Of a stretch of 50,154 nt of DNA, positions 25,467-35,938 are shown one piece after another (positions within the stretch are counted from its first letter, which is position 1; each line of letters opens with the position of its first letter). Source of the stretch: Pseudomonadales bacterium (GTDB taxonomy: Bacteria > Pseudomonadota > Gammaproteobacteria > Pseudomonadales > Azotimanducaceae); assembly GCA_019090615.1 (NCBI GenBank), contig JAHRVQ010000001.1, forward strand, positions 1-50,154, read 5' to 3'. Position numbers and translations under genes: made by a program. Under the pieces are notes generated by a model. The model worked only from the letters and a program-made list of their open reading frames with translations. It did not search any database and was not told the origin of the DNA.

Positions 25467-27017
25467 TTAGCTAACACCATGCATACGTTTATGCAGAAAT
25501 GGCGAGATTATTAACACTAATATTCCTAAACCAATACCCACCCAGGCCAGTTTTTCAAATACATTGGCATAGATTGCAAGCGACGTTATAGCGTCGGTTG
25601 CTGCACCGCTAGTGTCTTCAATGGCCATAGCGCCAGCAATCATTCCGGCCACATAGTGGGCGAAGGAACTGGATAAAAACCATACGCCCATCATCATAGC
25701 CGCTACTTTTTGAACGCTTAATTTGGTCACCATGGACAAACCCACTGGTGACAGGCAAAGCTCGCCAGTGGTATGCAATAAATACATAAGTGCCAGCCAG
25801 ATCATGGATACCTTGCCGTCTGGTCCTGCCTGAGAAATGCCGAAGATTAACACCGCAAAGCCCAAACCAGCCTGAAGTACGGCCAGGCCAAATTTCGCCG
25901 GCGTTGACGGCTCCAGGCCTCTTGCGGCAAGCTTTACCCAGATCCAGGCAAATAACGGCGCGAGTAAAATAATGTACAGCGGGTTGAGGGATAAGAACAT
26001 CCCGGCAGTAAAGTATTGCCCCATATTGATGTTTCGATCGGTAAATAGTGTCAGCGAGGAACCAGCCTGTTCAAATAATGCCCAGAACAATACTGACACA
26101 GTAATAAGAATAAGCATGACCAGCATTCGGTCTCGCTCAACTGGCTCACATTGCGTCAGGCAAAACCAGATTGACCAGCCGACAACCAGCATGCCGATGA
26201 GCAGCAGTACGTATTTCATTTCGCCCGATTGTTGAATGAGCAGCCAGATCCCGAGTACGGCCATCAAACCAAGCAGATAAATAAGTCGTTCTCGGGTGAA
26301 CAGGCTAAGCCAATTGGATTGGCTGGCAACGCCTGCGGTGAAAAGCGCAGCATTGATATGGGCGGTTTCAGGTGGCTCGCCATAACCCTGTAAGTGGCGT
26401 TGAAAGACCTGAAATACCGCCAGCCCTAATAACATCCCGAACCCCGCCAGTCCAAAACCGTACCGCCAGCCATAGGTCTCACCCAGATAGGCGCAGGCAA
26501 TAGTCGCGGCAAAAGCACCGAGATTGATGCCCATATAAAAAATAGTAAACCCAGCATCTCGACGTGGGTCATTATCTGGGTACAGTTGGCCAACGATGGT
26601 TGAAATATTGGCTTTAAGGAATCCGACCCCAACAATGATGAATGCCAGGGACAGGTAGAATATCTGTGTATAAAATCCATCTCGAACCACTTCAGCGCCG
26701 TTCCTGATTGCCGCCTGACCTTCAAATGCCATGCCGAAATGGCCACAGACCAGCAGAATTGCGCCAAAGGTGATTGCTTTGCGATAGCCTAAATATCGAT
26801 CAGCAATCAGGCCACCTAAAACCGGCATGGCGTAGACCAGTGAGCCGTAGGTGCCAAAAATCAGCGCAGCCTCTTTATCGCCGAATAAAAGGTGTTTTGT
26901 AAGATACAGCATGAGCAGCGCACGCATGCCATAATAGCTAAAGCGTTCCCACATTTCGGTAAAAAATAGTACGAATAGACCCTTTGGGTGGCCAAGGATG
27001 TCATTATTGTTGTTCAT
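25467..27017 (-). CDS. Proton-dependent oligopeptide transporter (POT/PTR2 family)
   Basis: Inner-membrane H+-coupled di/tripeptide symporter, 516 residues with the chosen start. The proton-coupling ExxER motif is seen in FFTEMWERFSYYGMRALLMLYL, the YGSLVYAMPVLGGLIADRYLGYRKAI loop follows, and the PTR2 signature FTIFYMGINLGAFAA is present; about 14 hydrophobic segments. Start set at 27017 because CCGAGG lies 7 bp upstream; an ATG at 27071 would add 18 hydrophilic residues. Single gene, converging on the SPFH operon. With the opp operon and TonB receptor it shows a strong peptide-uptake capacity. Confidence 0.94.
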   Translation of the reverse strand: MNNNNDILGHPKGLFVLFFTEMWERFSYYGMRALLMLYLTKHLLFGDKEAALIFGTYGSLVYAMPVLGGLIADRYLGYRKAITFGAILLVCGHFGMAFEGQAAIRNGAEVVRDGFYTQIFYLSLAFIIVGVGFLKANISTIVGQLYPDNDPRRDAGFTIFYMGINLGAFAATIACAYLGETYGWRYGFGLAGFGMLLGLAVFQVFQRHLQGYGEPPETAHINAALFTAGVASQSNWLSLFTRERLIYLLGLMAVLGIWLLIQQSGEMKYVLLLIGMLVVGWSIWFCLTQCEPVERDRMLVMLILITVSVLFWALFEQAGSSLTLFTDRNINMGQYFTAGMFLSLNPLYIILLAPLFAWIWVKLAARGLEPSTPAKFGLAVLQAGLGFAVLIFGISQAGPDGKVSMIWLALMYLLHTTGELCLSPVGLSMVTKLSVQKVAAMMMGVWFLSSSFAHYVAGMIAGAMAIEDTSGAATDAITSLAIYANVFEKLAWVGIGLGILVLIISPFLHKRMHGVS

Positions 27018-27276
27018 CGGTTGGCCTCGGTGGGAACTAAAATGCTGACCCAGGGTCTGGTTTAAGTGCAAAGGTAGTATGCGCCATAATAAATCTGCGC
27101 CGACATATTTTAATCGTTGGCAGTGTCCATACTAACATACTCTAAAGCGATGCTTCGATTAAGTTTGAATAGCCCGAACGTTGGGCTTGTGCCGAGGCCC
27201 ATTGAGTTTCTATGGATGATGTTAGCTGATTTTGACAGTAGAATAGCGGCTGAATAAGTAGTGACTAGCGAATAAA

Positions 27277-27951
27277 ATGAATAAACAGCAAGTAAGTGAG
27301 CAGCCACAGATCGGGTGGCTTCGTTGGTTGCGTTATCTGTTATTGGTCAGTATCGCATTAGCTGTAGCGGGTGTTTTTTATTATGACCTGGTAAGTTATT
27401 TGACGGTTGAAGCAATGCAGGGTTATAAAGACCAGCTGGGTGGCTGGGCGCCGCTGGTTTTTTTGTTGGCCTTTGTGGTTGGTGAATTATTGCAGTTACC
27501 ATCGGTGTTATGGATACTTTTTGCTGGCCTGATCTGGCCCTGGTGGTTGGCCGTGCCCATATCGCTGTTATCGGCCATGTCTGCGGCCACGGTGGCATTT
27601 GTTGTTGCGCGATATTTTTTAGGCGCAAAGTTCCACGAAAAACTACCCACTAGATTAAAGGCCCTGAACCAACGTATCAATGCAGCACCATTGCGCGCTG
27701 TAATTGTAATACGCCTGACAACCTTTCTGCATCCGTTGGTTCATTGGGCGTTGGCGGCATCCAGTGTCAAGTTGCTGACCTTCCTGGCCGGGACCTTCAT
27801 TGGTATTTTGCCTGCTACCATTGCAATCGTCTTTCTAGGCCAACAATTTGTTGATTTATGGGATGAATATTCTTATCCGATTATCGCAGTTGCGGCCATA
27901 GCATTGTTAGTTGTCGGGCTTCTTTCCAGGAAAAAACGCTCGAAAATATAG
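27277..27951 (+). CDS. VTT-domain membrane protein (TVP38/TMEM64, DedA-like)
   Basis: 224 residues with several membrane segments. The N-terminal helix (YLLLVSIALAVAGVFYYDLV) is followed by the VTT core: LVFLLAFVVGELLQLPSVLWILFAGLIWPWWLAVPISLLSAMSAATVAFVVARYFLGAKFHEKLP and RAVIVIRLTTFLHPLVHWALAASSVKLLTFLAGTFIGILPATIAIVFLGQQ. The family is tied to lipid scrambling and transport; the exact substrate is unknown. The C-terminus is basic (SRKKRSKI). The gap to the globin gene is small (33 bp). Confidence 0.9.
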   Translation: MNKQQVSEQPQIGWLRWLRYLLLVSIALAVAGVFYYDLVSYLTVEAMQGYKDQLGGWAPLVFLLAFVVGELLQLPSVLWILFAGLIWPWWLAVPISLLSAMSAATVAFVVARYFLGAKFHEKLPTRLKALNQRINAAPLRAVIVIRLTTFLHPLVHWALAASSVKLLTFLAGTFIGILPATIAIVFLGQQFVDLWDEYSYPIIAVAAIALLVVGLLSRKKRSKI

Positions 27952-27984
27952 CCCGAAAATATAGATGCCTGGGTGGATAAACTA

Positions 27985-28386
27985 ATGAATATGAAAACCA
28001 CTGAATATGGTACAGGGGATAATTCTTATAAATCGGCTGGAGAATTGTTTGGTATTTCCAGTTTGGTAGATGATTTCTATCTAAATATGGCAGTAATCCC
28101 TGAGTGTAAAAAAATCCGCGCGATGCACCCAGCAGACCTTGGTGAATCCAGCCAAAAGCTGAAATACTTTTTGTCTGGCTGGTTAGGGGGCCCTAAGTTA
28201 TATTTAGAAAACTACGGCCCGATTGATATTCCTGCAGCACATCAGCATTTATCTATAGGTACGTCTGAGCGAGATGCATGGTTAATTTGTATGCAAAAAG
28301 CTATCGCAAAACAGCCCTGGGAAGAAGACTTCAAGAGGTACCTGAACAGGCAAATCCGGATACCAGCAGAACGAATAGCCAACTAA
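27985..28386 (+). CDS. Group II truncated haemoglobin
   Basis: 133 residues. The pattern LVDDFYLNMAVIPECKKIRAMHPADLGESSQKLKYFLSGWLGGPKLYLENYG is a clear TrHbII signature, including the G helix WLGGP. The proximal haem ligand is the first histidine of AHQHLSIG by alignment to RHLPFxIG, followed by SERDAWLICMQKAI. A GTG at 27973 would add four residues; I prefer the ATG at 27985 after GGGTGG. Such globins handle O2 or NO or aid peroxide resistance. Probably co-transcribed with the VTT gene. Confidence 0.9.
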   Translation: MNMKTTEYGTGDNSYKSAGELFGISSLVDDFYLNMAVIPECKKIRAMHPADLGESSQKLKYFLSGWLGGPKLYLENYGPIDIPAAHQHLSIGTSERDAWLICMQKAIAKQPWEEDFKRYLNRQIRIPAERIAN

Positions 28387-28505
28387 ATTAATTGACCTGT
28401 AATAGCATCCTAAATATCTTTTATTGAGCAATTATCGGTCGATTTTTATTCTAAGTCATGGTTATTATAGGTTGCTCATACAACACATAAATAAAGGAAA
28501 TTAAT

Positions 28506-28826
28506 ATGGCCTATACCCAGATTGTATTTGAAAACCCGCAGACTGGAACGGTTAAGGAAGCACCGGTTGGTTTTTCCTGGACGGTATTGTTTTTCAACTT
28601 TTTCCCGCCACTGTTACGCGGTGACTTGAAGTGGGGCATTATTTTATTGGTACTTGCTGTATTTACTGGCGGACTTAGCTGCCTGGTATTCATGTTCATT
28701 TACAACAAGTTATATATAAAAGGGTTGATTGGCGAGGGCTATAAAGCGAAATCTGTTGAAGTAGGATCAATGGATGAGGTTTCCGACCAGCTGGCGCTTG
28801 ATTTACCGGTGCTTGAAGCAGCCTGA
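28506..28826 (+). CDS. Small membrane protein, HrgC/DUF2628-like
   Basis: 106 residues. A conserved N-terminal block (VFENPQTGTVKEAPVGFSWTVLFFNFFPPLLRGDLKWG) is followed by a hydrophobic helix (IILLVLAVFTGGLSCLVFMFIYNKLY) and an acidic tail. The FSWTxLFFxFFPPLLRGDxKWG pattern is common in small proteobacterial proteins annotated HrgC or DUF2628. Molecular role unknown. AAAGGAA precedes the ATG at good distance. Confidence 0.8.
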   Translation: MAYTQIVFENPQTGTVKEAPVGFSWTVLFFNFFPPLLRGDLKWGIILLVLAVFTGGLSCLVFMFIYNKLYIKGLIGEGYKAKSVEVGSMDEVSDQLALDLPVLEAA

Positions 28827-28861
28827 TATTTAGCGGTAGTAGCTATTATCCTGCATGTTTT

Positions 28862-28944
28862 CGCCTTAGCGTATACTTGCGCCAAGGCGCTTATGTAGTG
28901 CCAATATAAAGTTGCCCCTGGTGTGGTATGCAACCCAACCAGGG
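28862..28944. terminator. Two stem-loops between convergent genes
   Basis: CGCCTT (28862-28867) pairs with AAGGCG (28884-28889), and CCCTGGT (28916-28922) pairs with ACCAGGG (28938-28944). Both lie in the 164-bp gap where the small membrane-protein gene and the methyltransferase gene converge. There is no T-run, so they could be Rho-dependent ends or RNA stabilisers rather than intrinsic terminators. Confidence 0.4.
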
Positions 28945-28990
28945 TATTCCAGCTTAAGCGCTAGCATACGCTCTAATTTAAATAGTTAGC

Positions 28991-30136
28991 CTATGGCCAA
29001 ATCTCAAATAGTGAAATAAAGTCATTGCAGCAGTCGGCCTTGTTAATACGGCTAAACCCTGCCTCAAGGGATAGGTCGCGGACAACCTTTTCAGGCATGC
29101 CGCAGGTGCCCAGGCCCTCGCCGTCATTGGCCAGCGATGTGGTCATGCAGTAGTGCAAACTCATGCCGTATTTTAAGGTGGCCATGGGGCCTATATTTTC
29201 GTGTAACTTATCTTCCGCGGTAATCTCCTGCATGACATAAATGCCATTTGGCTTCAGGTGGGAGTGGATATTCTTCAGCGCCTGTCTCGGTTTTGGCATG
29301 TCGTGGATGACGTCGAAGGTAAATATAAGGTCATATTTTTCAGGTAATGGTTCAGCACCGTCAGCGACTTCGAAATGTAACCGATCTGCCAGGCCGGCAT
29401 CCCTGGCGCGGGCATTGGCGCCATCTACCTGCGGTAAAAATGCATCAAAGCCGACAAATTTGGAGTTTGGAAAAGCCTCTGCCAATATCATAAGGGCCGT
29501 GCCTTTGCCGCAACCGATATCAGCGACATTAACGCCAGCTTCGAGTTTTGCCTGAACCTCTGGTAAGGAAGGAATCCATTGTTGTAAGAGCAGGTTTCGA
29601 TAACGTACACCGCTGGATCGGCTCATGCCATCATAAAGCTTGGGGTGAAAACTGGATTGGGCCACACCACCACCGTTCTGGAAAGCTTCAACCAGCTCCT
29701 CGAAGGGTGTCATCGAATGCACCATAAGTTCCAATATGCCGCCCTGGAAAAGTGGACTGTTCTCGTCGGCCAGGGGCATCCGGTGTTCTGCGGGCAAGGT
29801 ATATGCCATGCTGTCCGAGTTAACCTCAAGGTAGCCTGCGGCGGTCATGCCTTGCAGCCATTCTCTTGCGTAGCGTTCGTCAATTTTTGCCGTGTCGGCT
29901 AATTGCTCGCTGGTGAGATGATCGTTCTCAACCAGCGCCTTAAACAGATCTAACCGGTCACCTATGGCGCACATCCGTGCTGCCATAGAGGCAGCCAAAT
30001 CTTGCTGAAATTTCCCCATAAAGCGTTTGGCTTTGCTCTTATCAAAAGTCTTATCGAAGCTCTTATCAAAGCTCTTACCTAAAGTCTTATCAACAGCCTT
30101 ATCTGGTTTGTCTGAGGTGTTCGTTGTTGCTTCCAC
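28991..30136 (-). CDS. SAM-dependent methyltransferase with N-terminal winged helix
   Basis: 381 residues. A lysine/aspartate-rich leader of about 40 residues carries repeated FDK units. Residues about 48-110 form a winged-helix/dimerisation domain (AARMCAIGDRLDLFKALVENDHLTSEQLADTAKIDERYAREWLQGMTAAGYL). Residues about 200-330 are a class I methyltransferase (VADIGCGKGTALMILAEAFPNSKFVGFDA, EPLPEKYDLIFTFDVIHDMPKPRQALKNIHSHLKPNGIYVMQEI). This resembles the Rv2258c-like methyltransferase family; the substrate is unknown. It stands alone, diverging from the VOC gene over 413 bp. Confidence 0.88.
   Translation of the reverse strand: MEATTNTSDKPDKAVDKTLGKSFDKSFDKTFDKSKAKRFMGKFQQDLAASMAARMCAIGDRLDLFKALVENDHLTSEQLADTAKIDERYAREWLQGMTAAGYLEVNSDSMAYTLPAEHRMPLADENSPLFQGGILELMVHSMTPFEELVEAFQNGGGVAQSSFHPKLYDGMSRSSGVRYRNLLLQQWIPSLPEVQAKLEAGVNVADIGCGKGTALMILAEAFPNSKFVGFDAFLPQVDGANARARDAGLADRLHFEVADGAEPLPEKYDLIFTFDVIHDMPKPRQALKNIHSHLKPNGIYVMQEITAEDKLHENIGPMATLKYGMSLHYCMTTSLANDGEGLGTCGMPEKVVRDLSLEAGFSRINKADCCNDFISLFEIWP
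30035..30109 (-). repeat. In-frame coding repeat giving DK/FDK units in the methyltransferase leader
   Basis: Imperfect 12-15 bp repeats around CTTATC(G/A)AAG on the plus strand encode successive (K)SFDK/TFDK units at residues 16-34 of the methyltransferase. The tract precedes the folded domain and is likely a flexible, expandable tail. Confidence 0.75.
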
Positions 30137-30549
30137 TATGGTTAATTCCTGTAGTTTTCTAATTATTCGAATTGATGGGTTTTAAACCAGTGTTTGGTAT
30201 TGCCGGTAACTTGATATTTTTCAGTGATTGGCTTTCATTAGTTGGCATGTTTGAAGTCGCCGACTATGTTTGAAAATAAGCCCAGCTGAAGTGACGACAA
30301 ATACTACACAGAATAACAGGACTTATCTAGACAGAAACCTGGTGCCGCCTGTGCTGGATTAGGATTAGCAACAGAGGGTTATTTGTGATATTGATATCAT
30401 TATTAAGTGCTTTTGCTGCTGAGCTGTGAGCGTTAGTTCTTGGCGAACACCAGCTTTTAATACAGCCCCCTAATATAAGATACTAAGTACAAGACATTCG
30501 CTGCAACTAGAACGTTTCGATAAATCATTTGTGGTAAGAGGAGATAGAG
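30137..30549. other. Divergent intergenic region with a symmetric operator-like site
   Basis: 413 bp without a gene. TGATAT-TG-ATATCA at 30386-30399 is a perfect 6-bp-arm palindrome about 150 bp upstream of the VOC start. GTTC-N5-GAAC near 30436 is a second short symmetric site. A strong GAGGAG ribosome-binding site lies at the right end, just before the VOC gene. Confidence 0.35.
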
Positions 30550-31161
30550 ATGTCCATTGTTTCTGAAAAGTTGACTAAAAACGCAGCTGCGCAGGGTCTG
30601 GTGCAACAGGCCAGTCCAAAACATATGTCGCATGTTGCTATTAAGACCAGCAATATCAAGGCAATGCGTGACTGGTATCTATTGGTTTTTAATGGCAAGG
30701 CGCGTATTGATAACGACGCTGCCTGCTTTATTAATTTTGATGCTGAAGATCATCGTATTGCTTTGTTACAGTTGCCAGGCCTTGAACCCGCTCAGCGTAA
30801 AAGTATTGGTATTGAGCATGTGACTTTTACCTTTGCCGCCCTGGGTGAATTATTGGGGAATTTTCAGCGTTTAATGGCGCTTGATATTACGCCCTTCTGG
30901 TGTGTGAACCATGGCATGTCAACGTCGATGTACTATGCAGACCCGGATGGTAATCATATCGAATTACAGGTTGATAATCATGCAACACAGGCGTTGCTCG
31001 AAAATTGGTATAAGCGTGGCGGGTTTCCAGCCAATGGCCTTGGGACAAATTTTGACCCGGCAGTGATGCTCGATAAATTTTGTTCGGGTATACCTGTTAG
31101 CGAGCTATTAGAGCCGGGTTCTGCGCCTGGTCCAGGTTGTGGTGCTCCCAGACTGATATAA
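30550..31161 (+). CDS. VOC-superfamily (glyoxalase/extradiol dioxygenase-like) protein
   Basis: 203 residues, single vicinal-oxygen-chelate module. HMSHVAIKTSNIKAMRDWYLLVFNGK is the first beta-alpha unit (H28) and IEHVTFTF the second (H90). STSMYYADPDGNHIELQVDN carries E138, so H28/H90/E138 sit where VOC metal ligands normally lie; H121 in NHGMSTS matches the position of an extradiol active-site histidine. A C-terminal tail follows with a Pro/Gly/Cys-rich end. Strong RBS GAGGAGATAGAG. The stop is 11 bp before the Popeye-like gene, so the two form an operon. Substrate unknown. Confidence 0.88.
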   Translation: MSIVSEKLTKNAAAQGLVQQASPKHMSHVAIKTSNIKAMRDWYLLVFNGKARIDNDAACFINFDAEDHRIALLQLPGLEPAQRKSIGIEHVTFTFAALGELLGNFQRLMALDITPFWCVNHGMSTSMYYADPDGNHIELQVDNHATQALLENWYKRGGFPANGLGTNFDPAVMLDKFCSGIPVSELLEPGSAPGPGCGAPRLI

Positions 31162-31172
31162 GGATCTATTTA

Positions 31173-31814
31173 ATGAACTTCCTGGATATGGTTGGGCATA
31201 CGTCATTTTTTCTTACTGCGTTATCTTTTTATGTGCGCGATATGCTGCTGCTGCGGGTGCTGGCCGTTGTTTCTGGGGTAGTCGGTATCGCCTATAATTT
31301 TTTTATACCCGTGGGACCGATGTGGTTAGCGATCTTTTGGTTGTCTGTGTTCCTGGCCATTAATAGTATTCGTATTATCGGAATTTTTCTCGATCGCCGT
31401 AGTATTGACTTTAATGAAGAAGAAGCCGAGCTACATGAAACATTGTTCCAAAATTTTTCGCCGGTTGAATTTAGAAAGCTAATGCGCATTGGCGATTGGT
31501 GCACTTCGGCTGCAGATGAAAAATTAGTCGTCCAGGGTGCTGAGGTTGAGGGCCTGAAATTGATTTATAATGGCGAAGTAATTATTCAGCGTGATGGTGT
31601 CGAAGTTGGTCGAGCGCGTGATGGGGCGATGATTGGTGAGGTGTCTTTTTTGCAGGGCGGGGCGGCGAATGCAACTGTTCTGACGACTAATAAATGCCGT
31701 TATGTTGACTGGTCGGCGGATGAATTACATAAATTATTAAGCCGAAATCCCAGTATGGATATTGCGATGAAACACGTATTCAGCATTGATTTAATGCGTA
31801 AGCTTAATCCTTAG
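31173..31814 (+). CDS. Popeye-like membrane protein with a cyclic-nucleotide-binding fold
   Basis: About 213 residues. Three closely spaced hydrophobic segments (about 9-21, 24-45, 49-73) are followed by a cytoplasmic domain: ETLFQNFSPVEFRKLMRIGDWCTSAADEKLVVQGAEVEGLKLIYNGEVIIQRDGVEVGRARDGAMIGEVSFLQGGAANATVLTTN, a cNMP-binding beta-roll. Three membrane helices plus this domain are the layout of Popeye-domain proteins. The phosphate-binding cassette reads GEVSF...AANATV; the arginine that contacts cAMP in CRP-type proteins is missing. Start at 31173 follows AAGGA; a longer frame from 31137 overlaps the VOC gene and lacks an RBS. Ligand and partner unknown. Confidence 0.85.
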   Translation: MNFLDMVGHTSFFLTALSFYVRDMLLLRVLAVVSGVVGIAYNFFIPVGPMWLAIFWLSVFLAINSIRIIGIFLDRRSIDFNEEEAELHETLFQNFSPVEFRKLMRIGDWCTSAADEKLVVQGAEVEGLKLIYNGEVIIQRDGVEVGRARDGAMIGEVSFLQGGAANATVLTTNKCRYVDWSADELHKLLSRNPSMDIAMKHVFSIDLMRKLNP

Positions 31815-31824
31815 GTTATTTATT

Positions 31825-32166
31825 TTATTGCTGTTGCCAATAAACCGCAAAACCTATCCAGCTTGCGGCTAATAACAGCCAGGGTAAGCCCATAAGGGCG
31901 AGATTCGAAGGACTATGGCGATTACCTGAGTCGGGGTTGATATCGGCTGATGTGAGGTGTTCAGCGGTATTGCGGCTTTGCTTTTTGCGTCGTTTATCCT
32001 GTGCGCGGGCTTTAGATTTATGTTGCTTCTTATAATCCGCTATTCCCTTTTCAATACCCTGGGCAATTAAACGGGTTTGATTTTTGGTTTGGCCGGGCTT
32101 TTTTGTACCATTGGCGATTTTTAAGGCCTCGCTGTGGGACTCCGGTGAAATTTTATCTTTAGTCAC
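31825..32166 (-). CDS. DUF2956-family protein
   Basis: 113 residues with GTG start. The pattern SPESHSEALKIANGTKKPGQTKNQTRLIAQGIEKGIADYKKQHKSKARAQDKRRKK is the DUF2956 signature, followed by a linker and one C-terminal membrane helix (LALMGLPWLLLAASWIGFAVYW). It is a tail-anchored, very basic cytoplasmic protein found mainly in marine gammaproteobacteria. Function unknown. It converges on the Popeye-like gene with a 10-bp gap. Confidence 0.85.
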   Translation of the reverse strand: MTKDKISPESHSEALKIANGTKKPGQTKNQTRLIAQGIEKGIADYKKQHKSKARAQDKRRKKQSRNTAEHLTSADINPDSGNRHSPSNLALMGLPWLLLAASWIGFAVYWQQQ

Positions 32167-32248
32167 TTTTACTTCATCTATTATTATTTGCGATTATTTT
32201 GTAGTTAGTTATTCAGCTTGAGCTTTTATCGGCAATGCAAAATCAGCA

Positions 32249-33925
32249 CTACACTTGCCCCTGTACCAGCGCATCGATTAAAACCGGTTCGACATTGGCC
32301 AGGGCTTTTTTCATGGCGGCGTTAAATTCTAAATCTGTGGTGGCTTTAATAGCCTGCATGCCAAAAGATTGGGCCAGGCCGGCAGGGTCAATTGCGGGGT
32401 CCTCAAAGTCCATGCCAATATATTGCTCATTATCATGGAAAGACTTGAGCCGTTGTTTGATGATCCGATAACCGCCGTTGTTTGCCAGGACAAAGATAAT
32501 CGGCAATTTCTGTTTCGCTGCCGTCCATAACGCCTGGATACTATACATGGCACTGCCATCACCAATTAATGCAATAACTCGCCGTTCGGGTTGAGCTAGC
32601 TGTACACCTACTGCCGCTGCAATACCCCAGCCAATACCGCCGCTCATATTACCAAAAAAATCGTGGCGATCGCGGATTGGCAGTAGGCTAAGCAGGGTTT
32701 GTGAGGTGGTTATACCTTCGTCAACGATGACGGCGTTGTCGGGCAGATTATCCACCAACGACAGAATCAGCCGAACTGGCGCGATTGGGCTGGCGGTTTG
32801 GTCTTCCTGTTCTGCGGCCTTGCGTAGTTGGTCACGCCTGGTGCTCCAGTTACGTTGCTTGATAGTGGCCAGGGTATCTTTTGCCTGTTGGGCACGCTCA
32901 GAGCTGATGAGTGCTTTTAAGGTGGCATTGAGATCAATTAAAGTTTGTTTAACATCCGCTTTGATTGCCATCGCTGCCGGGTAGTTTTTGCCGAGTTCTG
33001 CATCCCGCAGACCTATCTGAACTACAGAGATATCTGCCGGTAACGGCTCTATTTCACTATAGACCGACATTTTTAATAAATCTGAACCCAGGCTGAGTAA
33101 TAAATCGTAATTGCTGAGTATTTTGCGCACCGCCGATTGGTCGCGGTTCAGTCCGCCAAGATATGCCGGGTGTTCGGAACGAAAATAACCGCCCGCCTGT
33201 ACCGTCTGTTGATAAACCGGTGCGCCTAATATCTCGGCCAGTTCTGCTGCCTGGTCGAGGGCGTCACTGGCAACAATTTCATGGCCGGCAATAATCATCG
33301 GAGATTTGGCAGCTAACAGACGTTTGGCCAGGGCGGTAGTAATGGCCGCAGCGGGGCGAGTTGCGGTTTCAATGCGGGTTGGGGCACCGAGATCAAGGGC
33401 GGCTTTGGTATTGAGAATATCCCCGGGTAAAGATATAAAAACCGGGCCGGTAGGCGGTGTCATGGCAATGGTAGCAGCGCGATGCATAATGCGCGGCAAA
33501 TCTTCAATGCGGGTTACTTCCACAGCCCATTTAACCACCGGCTCAGCAATTGGCAGCAGCGGCGCATAGAGTAATGGTTCGGTTAAACCGTGGCCCTGTT
33601 CCTGCTGGCCAGCGGTAATTATAATCGGTGAACCGGATACGAAAGCTGTATATAACGCCCCAATAGCGTTACCAAGCCCTGGTGCAACATGGACATTGCA
33701 AACACCCAGTTGGCCCGATGCGCGGGCATAGCCATCTGCCATAGCAACCACAATGGATTCCTGCAAGGCCATAACATAGCCCATCTCTTCCTGTTCTGTG
33801 AGTGCGTGCATGATGGGTAATTCGGTGGTGCCCGGGTTGCCAAACATGGTTGTGACACCCTCACTGCGCAACAGTGAAAGAAAGGCAGTACGCCCTGCGA
33901 TGAGATTGCTTTCTGTTGCGGTCAA
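32249..33925 (-). CDS. ThDP-dependent enzyme, benzoylformate decarboxylase/acetolactate synthase-like
   Basis: 558 residues, three-domain ThDP fold. N-terminal PYR domain: TTMFGNPGTTELPIMHAL, MALQESIVVAMADGYARASG with the activating E56, and NVHVAPGLGNAIGAL with H79 in the place of the BFD catalytic His70. The C-terminal PP domain has the ThDP motif GDGSAMYSIQALWTAAKQKLPIIFVLANNGGY. AGQQ and VKW around residues 110-135 also match BFD better than acetolactate synthase. The likely reaction is decarboxylation of a 2-keto acid to an aldehyde; the second BFD histidine (His281) could not be located, so the substrate may differ. A BVMO gene lies upstream on the same strand (203 bp). Confidence 0.87.
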   Translation of the reverse strand: MTATESNLIAGRTAFLSLLRSEGVTTMFGNPGTTELPIMHALTEQEEMGYVMALQESIVVAMADGYARASGQLGVCNVHVAPGLGNAIGALYTAFVSGSPIIITAGQQEQGHGLTEPLLYAPLLPIAEPVVKWAVEVTRIEDLPRIMHRAATIAMTPPTGPVFISLPGDILNTKAALDLGAPTRIETATRPAAAITTALAKRLLAAKSPMIIAGHEIVASDALDQAAELAEILGAPVYQQTVQAGGYFRSEHPAYLGGLNRDQSAVRKILSNYDLLLSLGSDLLKMSVYSEIEPLPADISVVQIGLRDAELGKNYPAAMAIKADVKQTLIDLNATLKALISSERAQQAKDTLATIKQRNWSTRRDQLRKAAEQEDQTASPIAPVRLILSLVDNLPDNAVIVDEGITTSQTLLSLLPIRDRHDFFGNMSGGIGWGIAAAVGVQLAQPERRVIALIGDGSAMYSIQALWTAAKQKLPIIFVLANNGGYRIIKQRLKSFHDNEQYIGMDFEDPAIDPAGLAQSFGMQAIKATTDLEFNAAMKKALANVEPVLIDALVQGQV

Positions 33926-34053
33926 TATGTTCTCCTTAACGGTGATACTTTTTAGGTCTTTTAATCTTTCTAAGCTTTTTAGTTGTTGCCTAAATTACCG
34001 GTTTATTCCGTATCACGTATTGCTGCATTATTTTGAGCTTGTTGTCATTGAGG

Positions 34054-34120
34054 TGCCATTTCAGCTGTTATGTTAGCTATTATTTCAGCTGTTATGTTGA
34101 TTGGGCCAGCTGAAATGGCA
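34054..34120. repeat. Direct and inverted repeats of an ATTTCAGCTG motif
   Basis: TGCCATTTCAGCTG (34054-34067) is perfectly inverted at 34107-34120, and a 17-bp direct repeat ATTTCAGCTGTTATGTT occurs at 34058 and 34082. The right arm can therefore pair with either of two left arms. It sits 9 bp beyond the BVMO stop, in the gap before the ThDP gene, so it could act as a terminator or processing site for the BVMO transcript. Confidence 0.75.
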
Positions 34121-34128
34121 ACCAGGGG

Positions 34129-35763
<1,635 letters not shown>

Positions 35764-35938
35764 TTAAATCTCCAAAGGGTTAAACCTGTAACTACTGATT
35801 TAATCATTATATAGGAGTGGCGGGTAATATGGGTGGTCTGTGGAAGGTGTCAGGCGACCTTTGATCAAAATTCATTTTCAATACGTTTTGAGGCATTTAT
35901 AGTGTCAAATGTAAGCTTCAGATAGAAGGATCTGGTTG

